Source: an uncultured Muribaculaceae bacterium (lineage in GTDB: Bacteria > Bacteroidota > Bacteroidia > Bacteroidales > Muribaculaceae). From it: a stretch of DNA of 64,000 bases. Location: positions 1 through 64,000 of the forward strand of contig CAJTXU010000009.1 in the NCBI GenBank assembly GCA_910584125.1, written 5' to 3'. This document shows positions 26,281-34,311 of the stretch, piece after piece; position 1 is the first letter of the stretch, and each line of letters begins with the position of its first letter. Below the pieces are notes generated by a model that had not been told where the DNA came from, searched no databases, and saw only the letters and a program-made list of their open reading frames with translations. The translations under genes and the position numbers were made by a program.

Positions 26281-26838
26281 ATGGCGAGAATACGGCTTGA
26301 CAGAGTCAAAGACAAGATACTTCACAACGACGGCTTCATATACACGTTGCTGAGGTCGGGCGCGTCCGCGCAGCTTTGCGGATGGATCGACATGCTCGTA
26401 TCTTTCGTGTCGTTCGCTTTCCTCGACATGACGCCATGGCTCTCGACGGCGACCGGCGCTCTGGTCGGCGGCATTTGCAACTGCATAATCAATTACAAAT
26501 TCACATTCCACGCCCAGGGCATAGGCTGGCGCGCGGTCACAGTGAAGTTCATCATCGTATGGATCGGCTCGCTGCTGCTCAACAGTTTCGGCACCCAGAT
26601 AATGTATTACGTGGTGCGCGACTGGGACTGGCTCAAGGCCACCACCGGGCTCGGCGACGACGCCATATTCCTCGGCTCGCGCCTCTTTGTCTCGCTCGTG
26701 GTCTCATTGGCGTGGAACTTCCTGCTGCAGCGCAACTTCGTGTTCCGCACCACGCGCCTCGACCCATACATCACACGCTGCTGGCACATTGTGGCAAGAC
26801 ATTTAAAAAGACGACAGAATGCAGACGAAACTGAATAA
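26281..26838 (+). CDS. GtrA-family membrane protein
   Basis: This 185-residue protein has four hydrophobic helices with GtrA/DPMS motifs: LRSGASAQLCGWIDMLV, CNCIINYKFTFH and LAWNFLLQRNFVFRTT. GtrA proteins are thought to help move or hold polyprenyl-linked sugars across the membrane. Its end overlaps the next gene by 20 bases, so the two are translationally linked. The context with a CDP-alcohol transferase and an acyltransferase suggests lipid or glycolipid assembly. Confidence 0.87.
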   Translation: MARIRLDRVKDKILHNDGFIYTLLRSGASAQLCGWIDMLVSFVSFAFLDMTPWLSTATGALVGGICNCIINYKFTFHAQGIGWRAVTVKFIIVWIGSLLLNSFGTQIMYYVVRDWDWLKATTGLGDDAIFLGSRLFVSLVVSLAWNFLLQRNFVFRTTRLDPYITRCWHIVARHLKRRQNADETE

Positions 26839-27730
26839 GGACGGCGAGCAGGTATATGTCTTCGACGAGTTCCCCGGCATCGAGGTGCGCCCCGATGTCG
26901 TCACCCTCAAGGACGTTGAGAAAGTCGCCCCCGTGGCCGCGAAGTTCCCAAGGCTCGTGAAGTGGCTGATGCATCTTCTCGAGATCGACGAGGTGAACCG
27001 CGTGCACTCGCGTTACTGCAAGGAGCCGGGGGCCCCGTTCGTGGCCCACCTTATCGAGGACGATTTCCAGATACCGCTTCAGGTCGACAACCGCGAGGTG
27101 CTCGACCGCTTCAAGGAGGGGGCGTTCATCACGGTCAGCAACCACCCGTTCGGCTCGGTCGACGGCATCGCGCTCATATACATTCTGACGCGTCTGCGCC
27201 CAGACTTCAAGGTGATGGTCAACATGGTCCTCAACCAGCTTTCGGCCATGCGCCCCAACTTCATCGCCGTCGATCAGTCGGCGTCGTCCGACCCCGAGAA
27301 ACGCGCCGTGTCGGTGGCCGGCGTCCGCGAGGCAATCAGGATGATCAAGGAGGGGCACCCCGTGGGCTTCTTCCCGGCCGGGGCAATCGGCAAGACCGAC
27401 AGCGAGGGCATCATCGTCGACCGCGAATGGCAGCCCACCGTGCTCCAGATCATCGGCAAGGCTAAAGTGCCCGTGATTCCGATTTATTTCCACGGCAGCA
27501 ACACGCGCTTCTTCAACTTCCTGGGCCACCATTCAATCATCGGCCGGACGCTGATGCTCTGCCGAGAGATGTTCAAGAAGCGCCGCAAGCCGATGCGCGT
27601 CACGATCGGCGAACCCGTCATGCCTGACAAACTCGCCGAGTTCGGCCGCGACTACACCGCGATGGGCGCCTATCTGCGCCGCCAGACCTACCTGCTCTCC
27701 GGCCGCGAGATAACCTCCGTAGCAAAATAA
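26819..27730 (+). CDS. Lysophospholipid acyltransferase-like protein (PlsC/hemolysin type)
   Basis: This 303-residue protein contains FITVSNHPFGSVDGIALI (near 102-119), matching the NHP(F/L)GGxDG block of hemolysin-like LPLATs, and later GFFPAGAIGK and VPVIPIYFHGSNTRFFN. The family moves fatty acyl chains onto lysophospholipids or ornithine. It starts 20 bases inside the GtrA-like gene. Its TAA is the first triplet of a long AAGTAA-type repeat tract. The acceptor lipid is unknown. Confidence 0.85.
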   Translation: MQTKLNKDGEQVYVFDEFPGIEVRPDVVTLKDVEKVAPVAAKFPRLVKWLMHLLEIDEVNRVHSRYCKEPGAPFVAHLIEDDFQIPLQVDNREVLDRFKEGAFITVSNHPFGSVDGIALIYILTRLRPDFKVMVNMVLNQLSAMRPNFIAVDQSASSDPEKRAVSVAGVREAIRMIKEGHPVGFFPAGAIGKTDSEGIIVDREWQPTVLQIIGKAKVPVIPIYFHGSNTRFFNFLGHHSIIGRTLMLCREMFKKRRKPMRVTIGEPVMPDKLAEFGRDYTAMGAYLRRQTYLLSGREITSVAK

Positions 27731-27929
27731 GTAAGAAGTAATAAGCAAGAAGTCATTAAGTAAAAAGTAATAAGTAATAAGTAAGACGGGAGGGAAGCAG
27801 ACGATGCGTCTTTATGCTTCCCTCCCGTCTTTTGAGTCTTTGAGTCTCCCGTCTTACTTATTACTTATTACTTATTTTTGGGTCTCCCGTATTACTTATT
27901 ACTTCTTACTTATTACTTATTACTTATTA
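27729..27929. repeat. Heptamer repeats arranged as a large inverted structure with central hairpin
   Basis: From the stop codon of the acyltransferase gene, copies of AAGTAAG/AAGTAAT run to about 27784. The 16-bp arms AGACGGGAGGGAAGCA (27784-27799) and TGCTTCCCTCCCGTCT (27815-27830) form a strong hairpin. The complementary heptamers TTACTTA then run, with two CTCCCGT fragments between them, to the stop codon of the Mrp gene at 27927-27929. The whole intergenic space between two convergent genes is this structure. It probably also ends transcription from both sides. Confidence 0.88.
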
Positions 27930-29048
27930 CTTGACATCGACTTTGCGGCTCGGGGGCATCTTGGCGTTGCGCTCGGCCACGGCCTCGACCACGTTGTCGG
28001 CGAGCGTCGCGAATGCCCGCGCCTCCGCATCGGCGGTCTGCGGATCGTCTTCGAGCGCCACGGCCACGGGGCGTCCGTCGTCGGCATGGCTGCGGATGTC
28101 CATCACCAACGGTATGCGCGCCAGCAGACGCACTCCGCTCTGCTCGGCGAGCTTAACGGCGCCACCCTCGCCGAAGATGTAATAACGCTCGTCGGGATGC
28201 TGTGCGGGCGTGAACCACGCCATGTTCTCGACGAGTCCGAGGATGGGCACGTTCACCTTGTCGTCGGTGAACATCGCTATGCCCTTGCGGGCGTCGGCGA
28301 GCGCGACTTCCTGCGGCGTGCTGACCACCACCACACCCGTTATGCCGAGCGTCTGCACGAGCGTCAGATGTATGTCGCTCGTGCCCGGGGGCATGTCGAT
28401 GAGGAAATAGTCGAGGTCGCCCCACCAGGCGTCGCTGATGAGCTGGCGCAGCGCGTTGCTGGCCATGCCGCCGCGCCACAACACGGGCTTGTCGCGGTCT
28501 ACGAGAAATCCTATCGACAGCATCTTAACGCCATAGCGTTCGATAGGCTCAATCCAGTCGCGGCCCTCCTTGTTGACCATATAGAGGGTCTCGTCCTCTA
28601 CTCCGAACATCTTGGGCATCGACGGGCCGAATATGTCGGCGTCGAGCAGGCCCACCTTGTAGCCCTTGGCGGCGAGGGCGACGGCGAGATTGGCGGAGAC
28701 GGTCGATTTGCCGACGCCTCCCTTGCCGCTCGACACGCCGACGATGTTCTTCACCCCCGGCAGCAGGTCGGGTTTCTTCTCGGGCTGGGCCTGACGGAAC
28801 TTCACGGCTATGTTGCCGCGCACCTCGACGTCGGGCGATATGTATGTGTTGATGGCCGTTTCGGCGGCCCGCACCACGCTCTTGATGAACGGGTCGGTAG
28901 GCCGGTCGAATATCAGCGAGAACGACACCTTGTCGCCGTCGATGCGGATATCGTCCTCGACCATGTTGTTCTCGACAAGGTTCTTTCCGTTGCCTGGATA
29001 ACGCACGTTGCGCAGCGCGTCAAGTATCAGATTGGGATATAGAGTCAT
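27927..29048 (-). CDS. Mrp/ApbC-family P-loop ATPase (iron-sulfur carrier)
   Basis: This 373-residue protein has an N-terminal DUF59/MIP18-like domain (about 1-90) and a deviant Walker A motif GVSSGKGGVGKST (104-116), followed by VGLLDADIFGPSMPKMFG and YFLIDMPPGTSDIHLTL. Mrp/NBP35 proteins carry and insert iron-sulfur clusters. The Cys pair used by many members near the C-terminus is not seen; the protein ends in a DVK tail whose stop lies in the heptamer repeat. Upstream on the same strand, after a repeat spacer, are trmB and a glycosyltransferase gene. Confidence 0.88.
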   Translation of the reverse strand: MTLYPNLILDALRNVRYPGNGKNLVENNMVEDDIRIDGDKVSFSLIFDRPTDPFIKSVVRAAETAINTYISPDVEVRGNIAVKFRQAQPEKKPDLLPGVKNIVGVSSGKGGVGKSTVSANLAVALAAKGYKVGLLDADIFGPSMPKMFGVEDETLYMVNKEGRDWIEPIERYGVKMLSIGFLVDRDKPVLWRGGMASNALRQLISDAWWGDLDYFLIDMPPGTSDIHLTLVQTLGITGVVVVSTPQEVALADARKGIAMFTDDKVNVPILGLVENMAWFTPAQHPDERYYIFGEGGAVKLAEQSGVRLLARIPLVMDIRSHADDGRPVAVALEDDPQTADAEARAFATLADNVVEAVAERNAKMPPSRKVDVK

Positions 29049-29124
29049 TGCGATTGTTTTTATCTCGGTTTGTCTCGGTTTGTCTTGGTTTATCTCGAGT
29101 ATCTCGAGTTATCTCGTTTTGATT
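29049..29124. repeat. Degenerate intergenic repeat with about 10-base period, second locus
   Basis: TATCTCGGTT, TGTCTCGGTT and TGTCTTGGTT are followed by TATCTCGAGT and ATCTCGAGTT. This is the same style as 7545-7663 and 32730-32828, and it fills the space between two minus-strand genes. Confidence 0.75.
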
Positions 29125-29865
29125 TCAGAAATTCGGGCGCGGCATGGCGCGGTAGTCGTCGCGTTCGATGTCGTCCTCACAGGGCTCGAGCAGCTCTCCT
29201 TCCTGGGGAAGGCGGAAGGATATCAGCTTGATCTTCTTGCCGCGCGCCAGCCATTGCTGTTCGTAATAGGTCTTGATCGACGACACCGGGTCGGCCTCGC
29301 CCGCGCCATAGAGGTCGTCGGTGCATCTAAGCGTCTCGAATCCGTTGAGCTCCACCAGCCGGCGCGTGTACTCGAACAGGAAGGGGGAGTCGGTCTTCAG
29401 GTTCACGATGCCGCCGGGTCGCAGGATTCTGCGGTACAAGGCAAGGAAACGCGTAGACGTCAGGCGCTTGCGGGATTTCTTCATCTGCGGGTCGGGGAAG
29501 GTGATCCACAGGCTGTCGACTTCCGCGGGGGCAAAGAAGCGGTCGATGTTCTCAATCTCGCACCGCAGGAAGGCTGCGTTCGGGATTCCGTTCTCCTCGA
29601 CTTCCTTCGCGCCGGTCCACATGCGCGCCCCCTTGATGTCGATGCCGACGAAGTTGCGCCCGCGCTCCGACTTGGCGAGACCGACGGTGTACTCGCCGCG
29701 GCCGCAGCCGAGCTCGAGGGTCAGTGGGGCCGGCGAGGCGAACACGTCGCCGTTCCATTTGCCGGCGTGCTGGAAGCCGAGTCTAAGCAGCTCCTCGCGG
29801 GGATATTGCAGCACGCAGCCGAACCGCTCCATGTCGGCGAATTTCTTCAGTTTGTTCTTTCCCAT
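29125..29865 (-). CDS. trmB: tRNA (guanine-N7)-methyltransferase
   Basis: This 246-residue protein has the AdoMet-binding LELGCGRGEYTVGLAK (52-67), the acidic end of strand 2 in FVGIDIKGARMW, and the TrmB-specific SLWITFPDPQMKKSRKRL. Near the C-terminus it has GGIVNLKTDSPFLFEYTRR. TrmB methylates G46 in the variable loop of tRNAs. It lies 6 bases after the glycosyltransferase gene on the same strand, so they are probably one transcript. Confidence 0.94.
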   Translation of the reverse strand: MGKNKLKKFADMERFGCVLQYPREELLRLGFQHAGKWNGDVFASPAPLTLELGCGRGEYTVGLAKSERGRNFVGIDIKGARMWTGAKEVEENGIPNAAFLRCEIENIDRFFAPAEVDSLWITFPDPQMKKSRKRLTSTRFLALYRRILRPGGIVNLKTDSPFLFEYTRRLVELNGFETLRCTDDLYGAGEADPVSSIKTYYEQQWLARGKKIKLISFRLPQEGELLEPCEDDIERDDYRAMPRPNF

Positions 29866-29871
29866 ATAGTC

Positions 29872-31050
29872 TTAACGTTGCCAGGTGAAGTTTTTCTTTT
29901 TGTTCGCGCGGTATTCGATGTCGAAGAAGAAGTTGGCCACTGGACGCGCCATCCAGAAAGGCACGACCGCCCACCAGAGCCTGACGGCCCCCAGCCGATG
30001 CGCCAGCCGGCGGTAATGATGGATCTCCATCCCCCAGAACGCCAGCACGGCCAGCGCCGCGAAGATGAGCGGATACAGACTCGGCAGACCGACGAAGGAG
30101 AGACCGACGGCGCAGCAGGGAACAGCCCACTGCAGGGCAGACAAAACCGCCGAGCGAATGAAGGGAGCGCGCGGCAGCCAGCGTTCGGTGAAACTGTATC
30201 TCGCCTTGCGTATGGCCCACACGCGGTTGGCGGCGGTGCCCCATTCGGTGGTCACTATGCTTTCGTCCGAAAGAACCACACGGGTGTTGTCGCCGCGGGC
30301 TATCTCGCTGATGAAGAGGTCGTCGTCGCCGCAATGGAGGTTGATCGACTTGGCGTAACCCTTATGGTCGAAGAAGACCGAGCGCCTGAACGCCAGGTTG
30401 TACCCGTCGCCGCGATACGGATGGCCGTCGATGGCATAACCGAGCCACAGACCGTCGCCGAGCACGTCGTCAAACTGCCGGAACCATTTGCGCGGGCCCG
30501 TCAGCTCGCGCATATCGAGTCGCGAGAGGCCGAGCGAGACGTCCGTCGCGCCGTCGCGGAACGGTGCCATGAGGTCCGAGAGCCAGCGCTCTGACGCGAT
30601 GCGTATGTTGGCCACCGTGGTGACGATCACGTCGCCCTTGGCGGCCTTGATGCCGATCGTGTTGGCAAGTTTGCGGCGGCTCAGGTTGTGCGAGCCGGGC
30701 TGCACGAACGTGAAATAGAGGTTCTTGTAGACTCCGGCGTATCGCTCGGTGACTATGTCGGCATATTCGAGGTTTGAGTCGAGCACCACGACCACCTCGA
30801 AATCTGGGTAATCCTGCGCGAAGAGCTGCCGCAGCACGTCGTCAAGGACCTCGTCGTCGTTCTGACAGTGCACTATGACCGTCGCCTTGGGCATACGGTC
30901 CTCAGGGGTCTTGCCTTGACCGTCACGCCCCGCGTCATACGACGCGACACGCAGATATGGGCTCAGCCCGTAGAAATATGCCGCGGCTATCAGGATCACC
31001 AGCGTTCCGGCCAGCAGCCACGCCACAAATGATATCTCGAAAGAAAACAT
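29872..31050 (-). CDS. Family 2 glycosyltransferase, membrane-bound
   Basis: This 392-residue protein has an N-terminal transmembrane helix (about 8-30), a GT-A domain beginning ATVIVHCQNDDEVLDDVLRQ (55-74), an acidic HCGDDDLFISEIARGDN motif and two or three C-terminal hydrophobic helices (about 305-345). This is the layout of processive or lipid-linked GT2 enzymes that use a nucleotide sugar. The sugar and acceptor are unknown. It heads a minus-strand unit with trmB and has its own promoter. Confidence 0.85.
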   Translation of the reverse strand: MFSFEISFVAWLLAGTLVILIAAAYFYGLSPYLRVASYDAGRDGQGKTPEDRMPKATVIVHCQNDDEVLDDVLRQLFAQDYPDFEVVVVLDSNLEYADIVTERYAGVYKNLYFTFVQPGSHNLSRRKLANTIGIKAAKGDVIVTTVANIRIASERWLSDLMAPFRDGATDVSLGLSRLDMRELTGPRKWFRQFDDVLGDGLWLGYAIDGHPYRGDGYNLAFRRSVFFDHKGYAKSINLHCGDDDLFISEIARGDNTRVVLSDESIVTTEWGTAANRVWAIRKARYSFTERWLPRAPFIRSAVLSALQWAVPCCAVGLSFVGLPSLYPLIFAALAVLAFWGMEIHHYRRLAHRLGAVRLWWAVVPFWMARPVANFFFDIEYRANKKKNFTWQR

Positions 31051-31084
31051 CGTGTTGATATGTGTATTTTTTGTATTCGGTCTG

Positions 31085-31116
31085 CAAAGTTAAGCAAAAT
31101 AGCCGACATTTTCAAC
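31085..31116 (-). promoter_or_regulatory. Promoter for the glycosyltransferase-trmB unit
   Basis: On the minus strand GTTG (31113-31116), 20 bases, then TAACTTTG (31085-31092). It is 35-65 bases upstream of the start codon at 31050. Confidence 0.65.
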
Positions 31117-31209
31117 TGAAAACGTGACGCTCTTCGGTCCAAAACGACGCGCGATAAAACAAACCGGGCAAGACTGCCGTTAAAAATCTGAACACAAACA
31201 CGAATTGAA

Positions 31210-32754
31210 ATGGATTTCACACCGTTTGCCCGCCCACACTTCCTGCGACTGGCACGACGCACCGACATATGGGGCGCCGAGACCCGGCGCATCCAGCTCG
31301 GCGTGCTGGAGCGCCTGCTCCGCGAGGCGCGGCAGACGGAGACCGGTCGCCGCTACTGTTTCGCAGAGATTGCAGCCGACGCAGATGTATACTCCGCCTT
31401 CGCCTCGCGCGTCGAGACCAGAGACTACGAGGACATCCGCGCCGACGTGATGCGGATGGTCCGCGGCGAGCGCGACGTGCTGTGGCGGGGCGTCTGCCGC
31501 GACTTCGCGCAGTCGTCGGGGACCTCGGGCGGAAGGTCGAAATTCATTCCGGTCACGCGCGAGAGCCTGCGCCGATGCCATTACGCCGGCGCAGCCGACT
31601 GCGTGGCCCATTACCTGCGCCATAATCCCGCCTCGCGCATATTCTCGGGCAAGGCGTTCGTGCTCGGCGGCTCGTTCGCCTCGCAGCTGCGGGCCGACGA
31701 CCCGCGTGTCCGCGTCGGCGACCTCAGCGCCACGCTCATCAGCCGCATCAACCCGCTCGCCAACCTCTTCCGCGTGCCCGACAAGAAGACGGCTCTCATG
31801 CCCGACTGGGAGACGAAACTCCCCGCTCTGGTCCGCGCCTCGTCACACGCCGACATAACCAATCTCTCGGGTGTGCCTTCGTGGTTCCTCACCGTGATCA
31901 AGGAGGTGATGAAGGCCCGGGGCGCTGAGAGGATCTGCGACGTCTGGCCAAATCTCGAGGTCTTCTTCCACGGCGGCATATCGTTCGAGCCCTACCGCGA
32001 GATCTACCGTAGCCTGACAGACCCCGCGAAGATGCATTTCGTGGAGACATACAACGCCTCCGAGGGATTCTTCGCCGTGCAGGACGACCCCGCCGACCGA
32101 TCGATGCTGCTCATCATCGACAACGATGTTTTCTATGAGTTCATCGACGTCTTCGATGCCTCGGCACGCCCGGTGCCGGCCTGGGAGACGGAAGCCGGCC
32201 GCGTCTACGAGCTGGCGGTCACGTCGAGCAACGGCCTGTGGCGATACCGTCTGGGCGACACGGTGCGGGTCGAGTCTGTCGCGCCGCTCAAGATCCGGGT
32301 GGCCGGGCGCACCAAGACGTTCATCAACGCCTTCGGCGAGGAACTGATGGAAGACAACGCCGAGCGCGCCGTAGCCGAGGCCTGCCGGACCACCGGCGCC
32401 GAGATATCGAACTACACTGCGGCGCCGGTGTTCGCCACCGGAACGACACGCGGACGTCACCAGTGGCTCATAGAATGGGCGAAAGCTCCCGCCGACACGG
32501 CCGCGTTCGCAGCCGCGCTCGACAAGGAGCTTCGCATACTTAATTCGGATTACGACGCCAAACGGTCGCACACCATATTTCTCGACCCGCCGGAGATTGT
32601 GCCGCTGCCGGCCGGAACGTTCTGCCGCTGGCTCGAAAGCGTCGGCTCGCACCGGCTCGGAGGTCAGCGCAAGGTGCCGCGCCTGAGCAACGACCGCCGC
32701 ATCGCCGACGAGATAATTAAGATTTCAAAGACGAATCAAGACAAATCGAGATAA
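31210..32754 (+). CDS. GH3-like acyl-adenylate family protein
   Basis: This 514-residue protein has the ATP-binding SSGTSGGRSKFIPVT (102-116), the NASEGFFAVQDD block and GRTKTFINAFGEELMEDNAERAV near the C-terminal subdomain. These match the GH3 family, ANL-type enzymes that in plants join amino acids to jasmonate or auxin. Bacterial members are common in Bacteroidetes, but their substrates are not established. The last residues KTNQDKSR and the stop codon are encoded by a ten-base repeat tract, so the tail is probably not under selection. Confidence 0.88.
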   Translation: MDFTPFARPHFLRLARRTDIWGAETRRIQLGVLERLLREARQTETGRRYCFAEIAADADVYSAFASRVETRDYEDIRADVMRMVRGERDVLWRGVCRDFAQSSGTSGGRSKFIPVTRESLRRCHYAGAADCVAHYLRHNPASRIFSGKAFVLGGSFASQLRADDPRVRVGDLSATLISRINPLANLFRVPDKKTALMPDWETKLPALVRASSHADITNLSGVPSWFLTVIKEVMKARGAERICDVWPNLEVFFHGGISFEPYREIYRSLTDPAKMHFVETYNASEGFFAVQDDPADRSMLLIIDNDVFYEFIDVFDASARPVPAWETEAGRVYELAVTSSNGLWRYRLGDTVRVESVAPLKIRVAGRTKTFINAFGEELMEDNAERAVAEACRTTGAEISNYTAAPVFATGTTRGRHQWLIEWAKAPADTAAFAAALDKELRILNSDYDAKRSHTIFLDPPEIVPLPAGTFCRWLESVGSHRLGGQRKVPRLSNDRRIADEIIKISKTNQDKSR

Positions 32755-32828
32755 ATCAAGACTAATCCCGATTTATCCCGATCCGTCCCGATTCTCGAGA
32801 TTCCCGAGGTTCTCGACAATCTCGATTA
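32730..32828. repeat. Degenerate repeat with about 10-base period, third locus
   Basis: GACGAATCAA, GACAAATCGA, GATAAATCAA and GACTAATCCC are followed by GATTTATCCC and GATCCGTCCC, then GATTCTCGAG-type units. It begins inside the 3' end of the GH3-like gene, supplies its stop codon and runs to the end of the convergent LRR gene. Confidence 0.78.
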
Positions 32829-32831
32829 TAG

Positions 32832-34238
32832 TCACTTCAACTTCACGACCTTCGTGACGCCGCCGCTGATCACCTTGACCACGACGACCTGAGCCGTGTC
32901 GCCGTCGGAGAGGGTGCAGGTCTCCGTGCCGGGACGCGCCTCGGCCATAACCATGCCGTCGGCCGAGAACACGCCGACATAATCGACGGGCTGCGTCGAG
33001 GTGACGCTGATCTCTCCGCCAATGCGGCGCACGCTGATGTCGGCGCCCTCGGCGATGATGTCGCCTACAGACACATCGAACTGGCCGATGGTGAAGAGCC
33101 CCCATACGGGGTGAGCCTTCCAGGCGTCGTTGGTGCCCTTCATCACGCTGAGCTTTATGTCATAGCGGCCCTCGGGGTTCTCGAGGCCTGAGAACGCCGT
33201 CGCATCCACATCGTCGACTGGAGCCGAATGACGCTCGGCGTCGATGATCGTAAGCGACTTCATGTTGCGGAACGCGTGGGCACCGATGCTGCTGACGGCC
33301 GGCCCGAGCGTCAGCGTGTCTGTGCGGGTGTCGTTGGCGAAAGCTGCCTCTCCTATCGTCGGAGTGTTGACCGAAACCTTTCCGGCCGCCGTGTGGGCAA
33401 GCGCGAGCACAGGCACGTTGTTGTCGCCAAGCGGCACGTAGGCCAGCGCGCCGTCGTTGAAGAACGCACCCGTGCCGATGTTGACGTCGTGGTTGGTGCT
33501 GATGGTCACGCTCATCAGGTTGGGCATGTCGGCGAAAGCATATGCCCCGATTTCCGACACTGAGCTGAGGTCGAGCTCTTCGAACGCCGTGCCGCGGAAC
33601 GCGGACCTGCCGATCTTGGTCACCGATACGGGTATCGACTGGCAGAACTTGTCGCAACCGTCGAACATCGCCTCGGGAATCTCCGTGACGTCATAGTCAT
33701 ACTCCACCAGCGTGAGCGCGTCGCAGTCCTTGAAGACCCCCTTGCCGAGCTCGACGTCGTTGGGGAAACGCACCTTCTGAAGAAGGTCGCAGTCAGACCA
33801 GGCCATGTCGCCGATACGCGTCACAGAGGGTGGTATCACCAGCGTGCGAACCTTGGTCGAGGCGAAGGCTCCGTCGCCGATTGTCGTGACCGACGCCGGG
33901 AGCCGGCATATCGACACGTTGGTTCCGATGAGCATGTAGGGCGGAATCTCGTTGGCGGCATACGATGTGCGGCCGGCGTACGACTCCCCCTCGGGATAGG
34001 TGTAGGCCGAGACCTGAAGCATCGTCATGTCGACCATCGTGACCGAAGGAGCCAGGCCCTGCAGCAACACGAGGTCGCGTACATCGGCCGTGCCCTTGAG
34101 TGTCAGTCGGTCGTCTCTGGTCGTGCGCACTGCGGTCTGATTCTCTTTCAGACTGCCCGGAGTCACATTGATCTCGAGCGCGGACGCACCCGTGGATATG
34201 AGCGCGAGTGTTCCCGCTATCAGTATATGTCTTGTCAT
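32832..34238 (-). CDS. BspA-like leucine-rich-repeat secreted protein
   Basis: This 468-residue protein has a signal peptide (about 1-21) and repeated LRR_5-type units such as VRTLVIPPSVTRIGDMAWSD, IPVSVTKIGRSAFRG and LTLGPAVSSIGAHAFRNM (about 105-325). The short C-terminal domain (about 400-468) ends AQVVVVKVISGGVTKVVKLK. That ending is like the tails of Bacteroidales proteins that leave by a secretion or sorting system. BspA-like proteins often bind host matrix or other bacteria. The gene follows the RdgB/PorZ-like fusion on the same strand. Confidence 0.83.
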   Translation of the reverse strand: MTRHILIAGTLALISTGASALEINVTPGSLKENQTAVRTTRDDRLTLKGTADVRDLVLLQGLAPSVTMVDMTMLQVSAYTYPEGESYAGRTSYAANEIPPYMLIGTNVSICRLPASVTTIGDGAFASTKVRTLVIPPSVTRIGDMAWSDCDLLQKVRFPNDVELGKGVFKDCDALTLVEYDYDVTEIPEAMFDGCDKFCQSIPVSVTKIGRSAFRGTAFEELDLSSVSEIGAYAFADMPNLMSVTISTNHDVNIGTGAFFNDGALAYVPLGDNNVPVLALAHTAAGKVSVNTPTIGEAAFANDTRTDTLTLGPAVSSIGAHAFRNMKSLTIIDAERHSAPVDDVDATAFSGLENPEGRYDIKLSVMKGTNDAWKAHPVWGLFTIGQFDVSVGDIIAEGADISVRRIGGEISVTSTQPVDYVGVFSADGMVMAEARPGTETCTLSDGDTAQVVVVKVISGGVTKVVKLK

Positions 34239-34255
34239 AACGAACTAATTTCCTT

Positions 34256-34263
34256 CAAAATTA
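34256..34263 (-). promoter_or_regulatory. Putative -7 box for the LRR gene
   Basis: On the minus strand TAATTTTG at 34256-34263, about 20 bases upstream of the ATG. The -33 element is weak. Confidence 0.4.
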
Positions 34264-34311
34264 ATAAAAAAAACCGAATTCCCTCGCAACTTTACGGAAA
34301 TACATCTCGCG

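Noticed and set aside
27729..27929. CRISPR array or phage attachment site
   Set aside because: Units are 7 bases with no unique spacers, and there is no integrase or tRNA nearby.
31210..32754. Plant-derived gene transfer for the GH3-like enzyme
   Set aside because: Codon and base use match the neighbours, and GH3 proteins are known in many Bacteroidetes, so recent transfer from plants is unnecessary.
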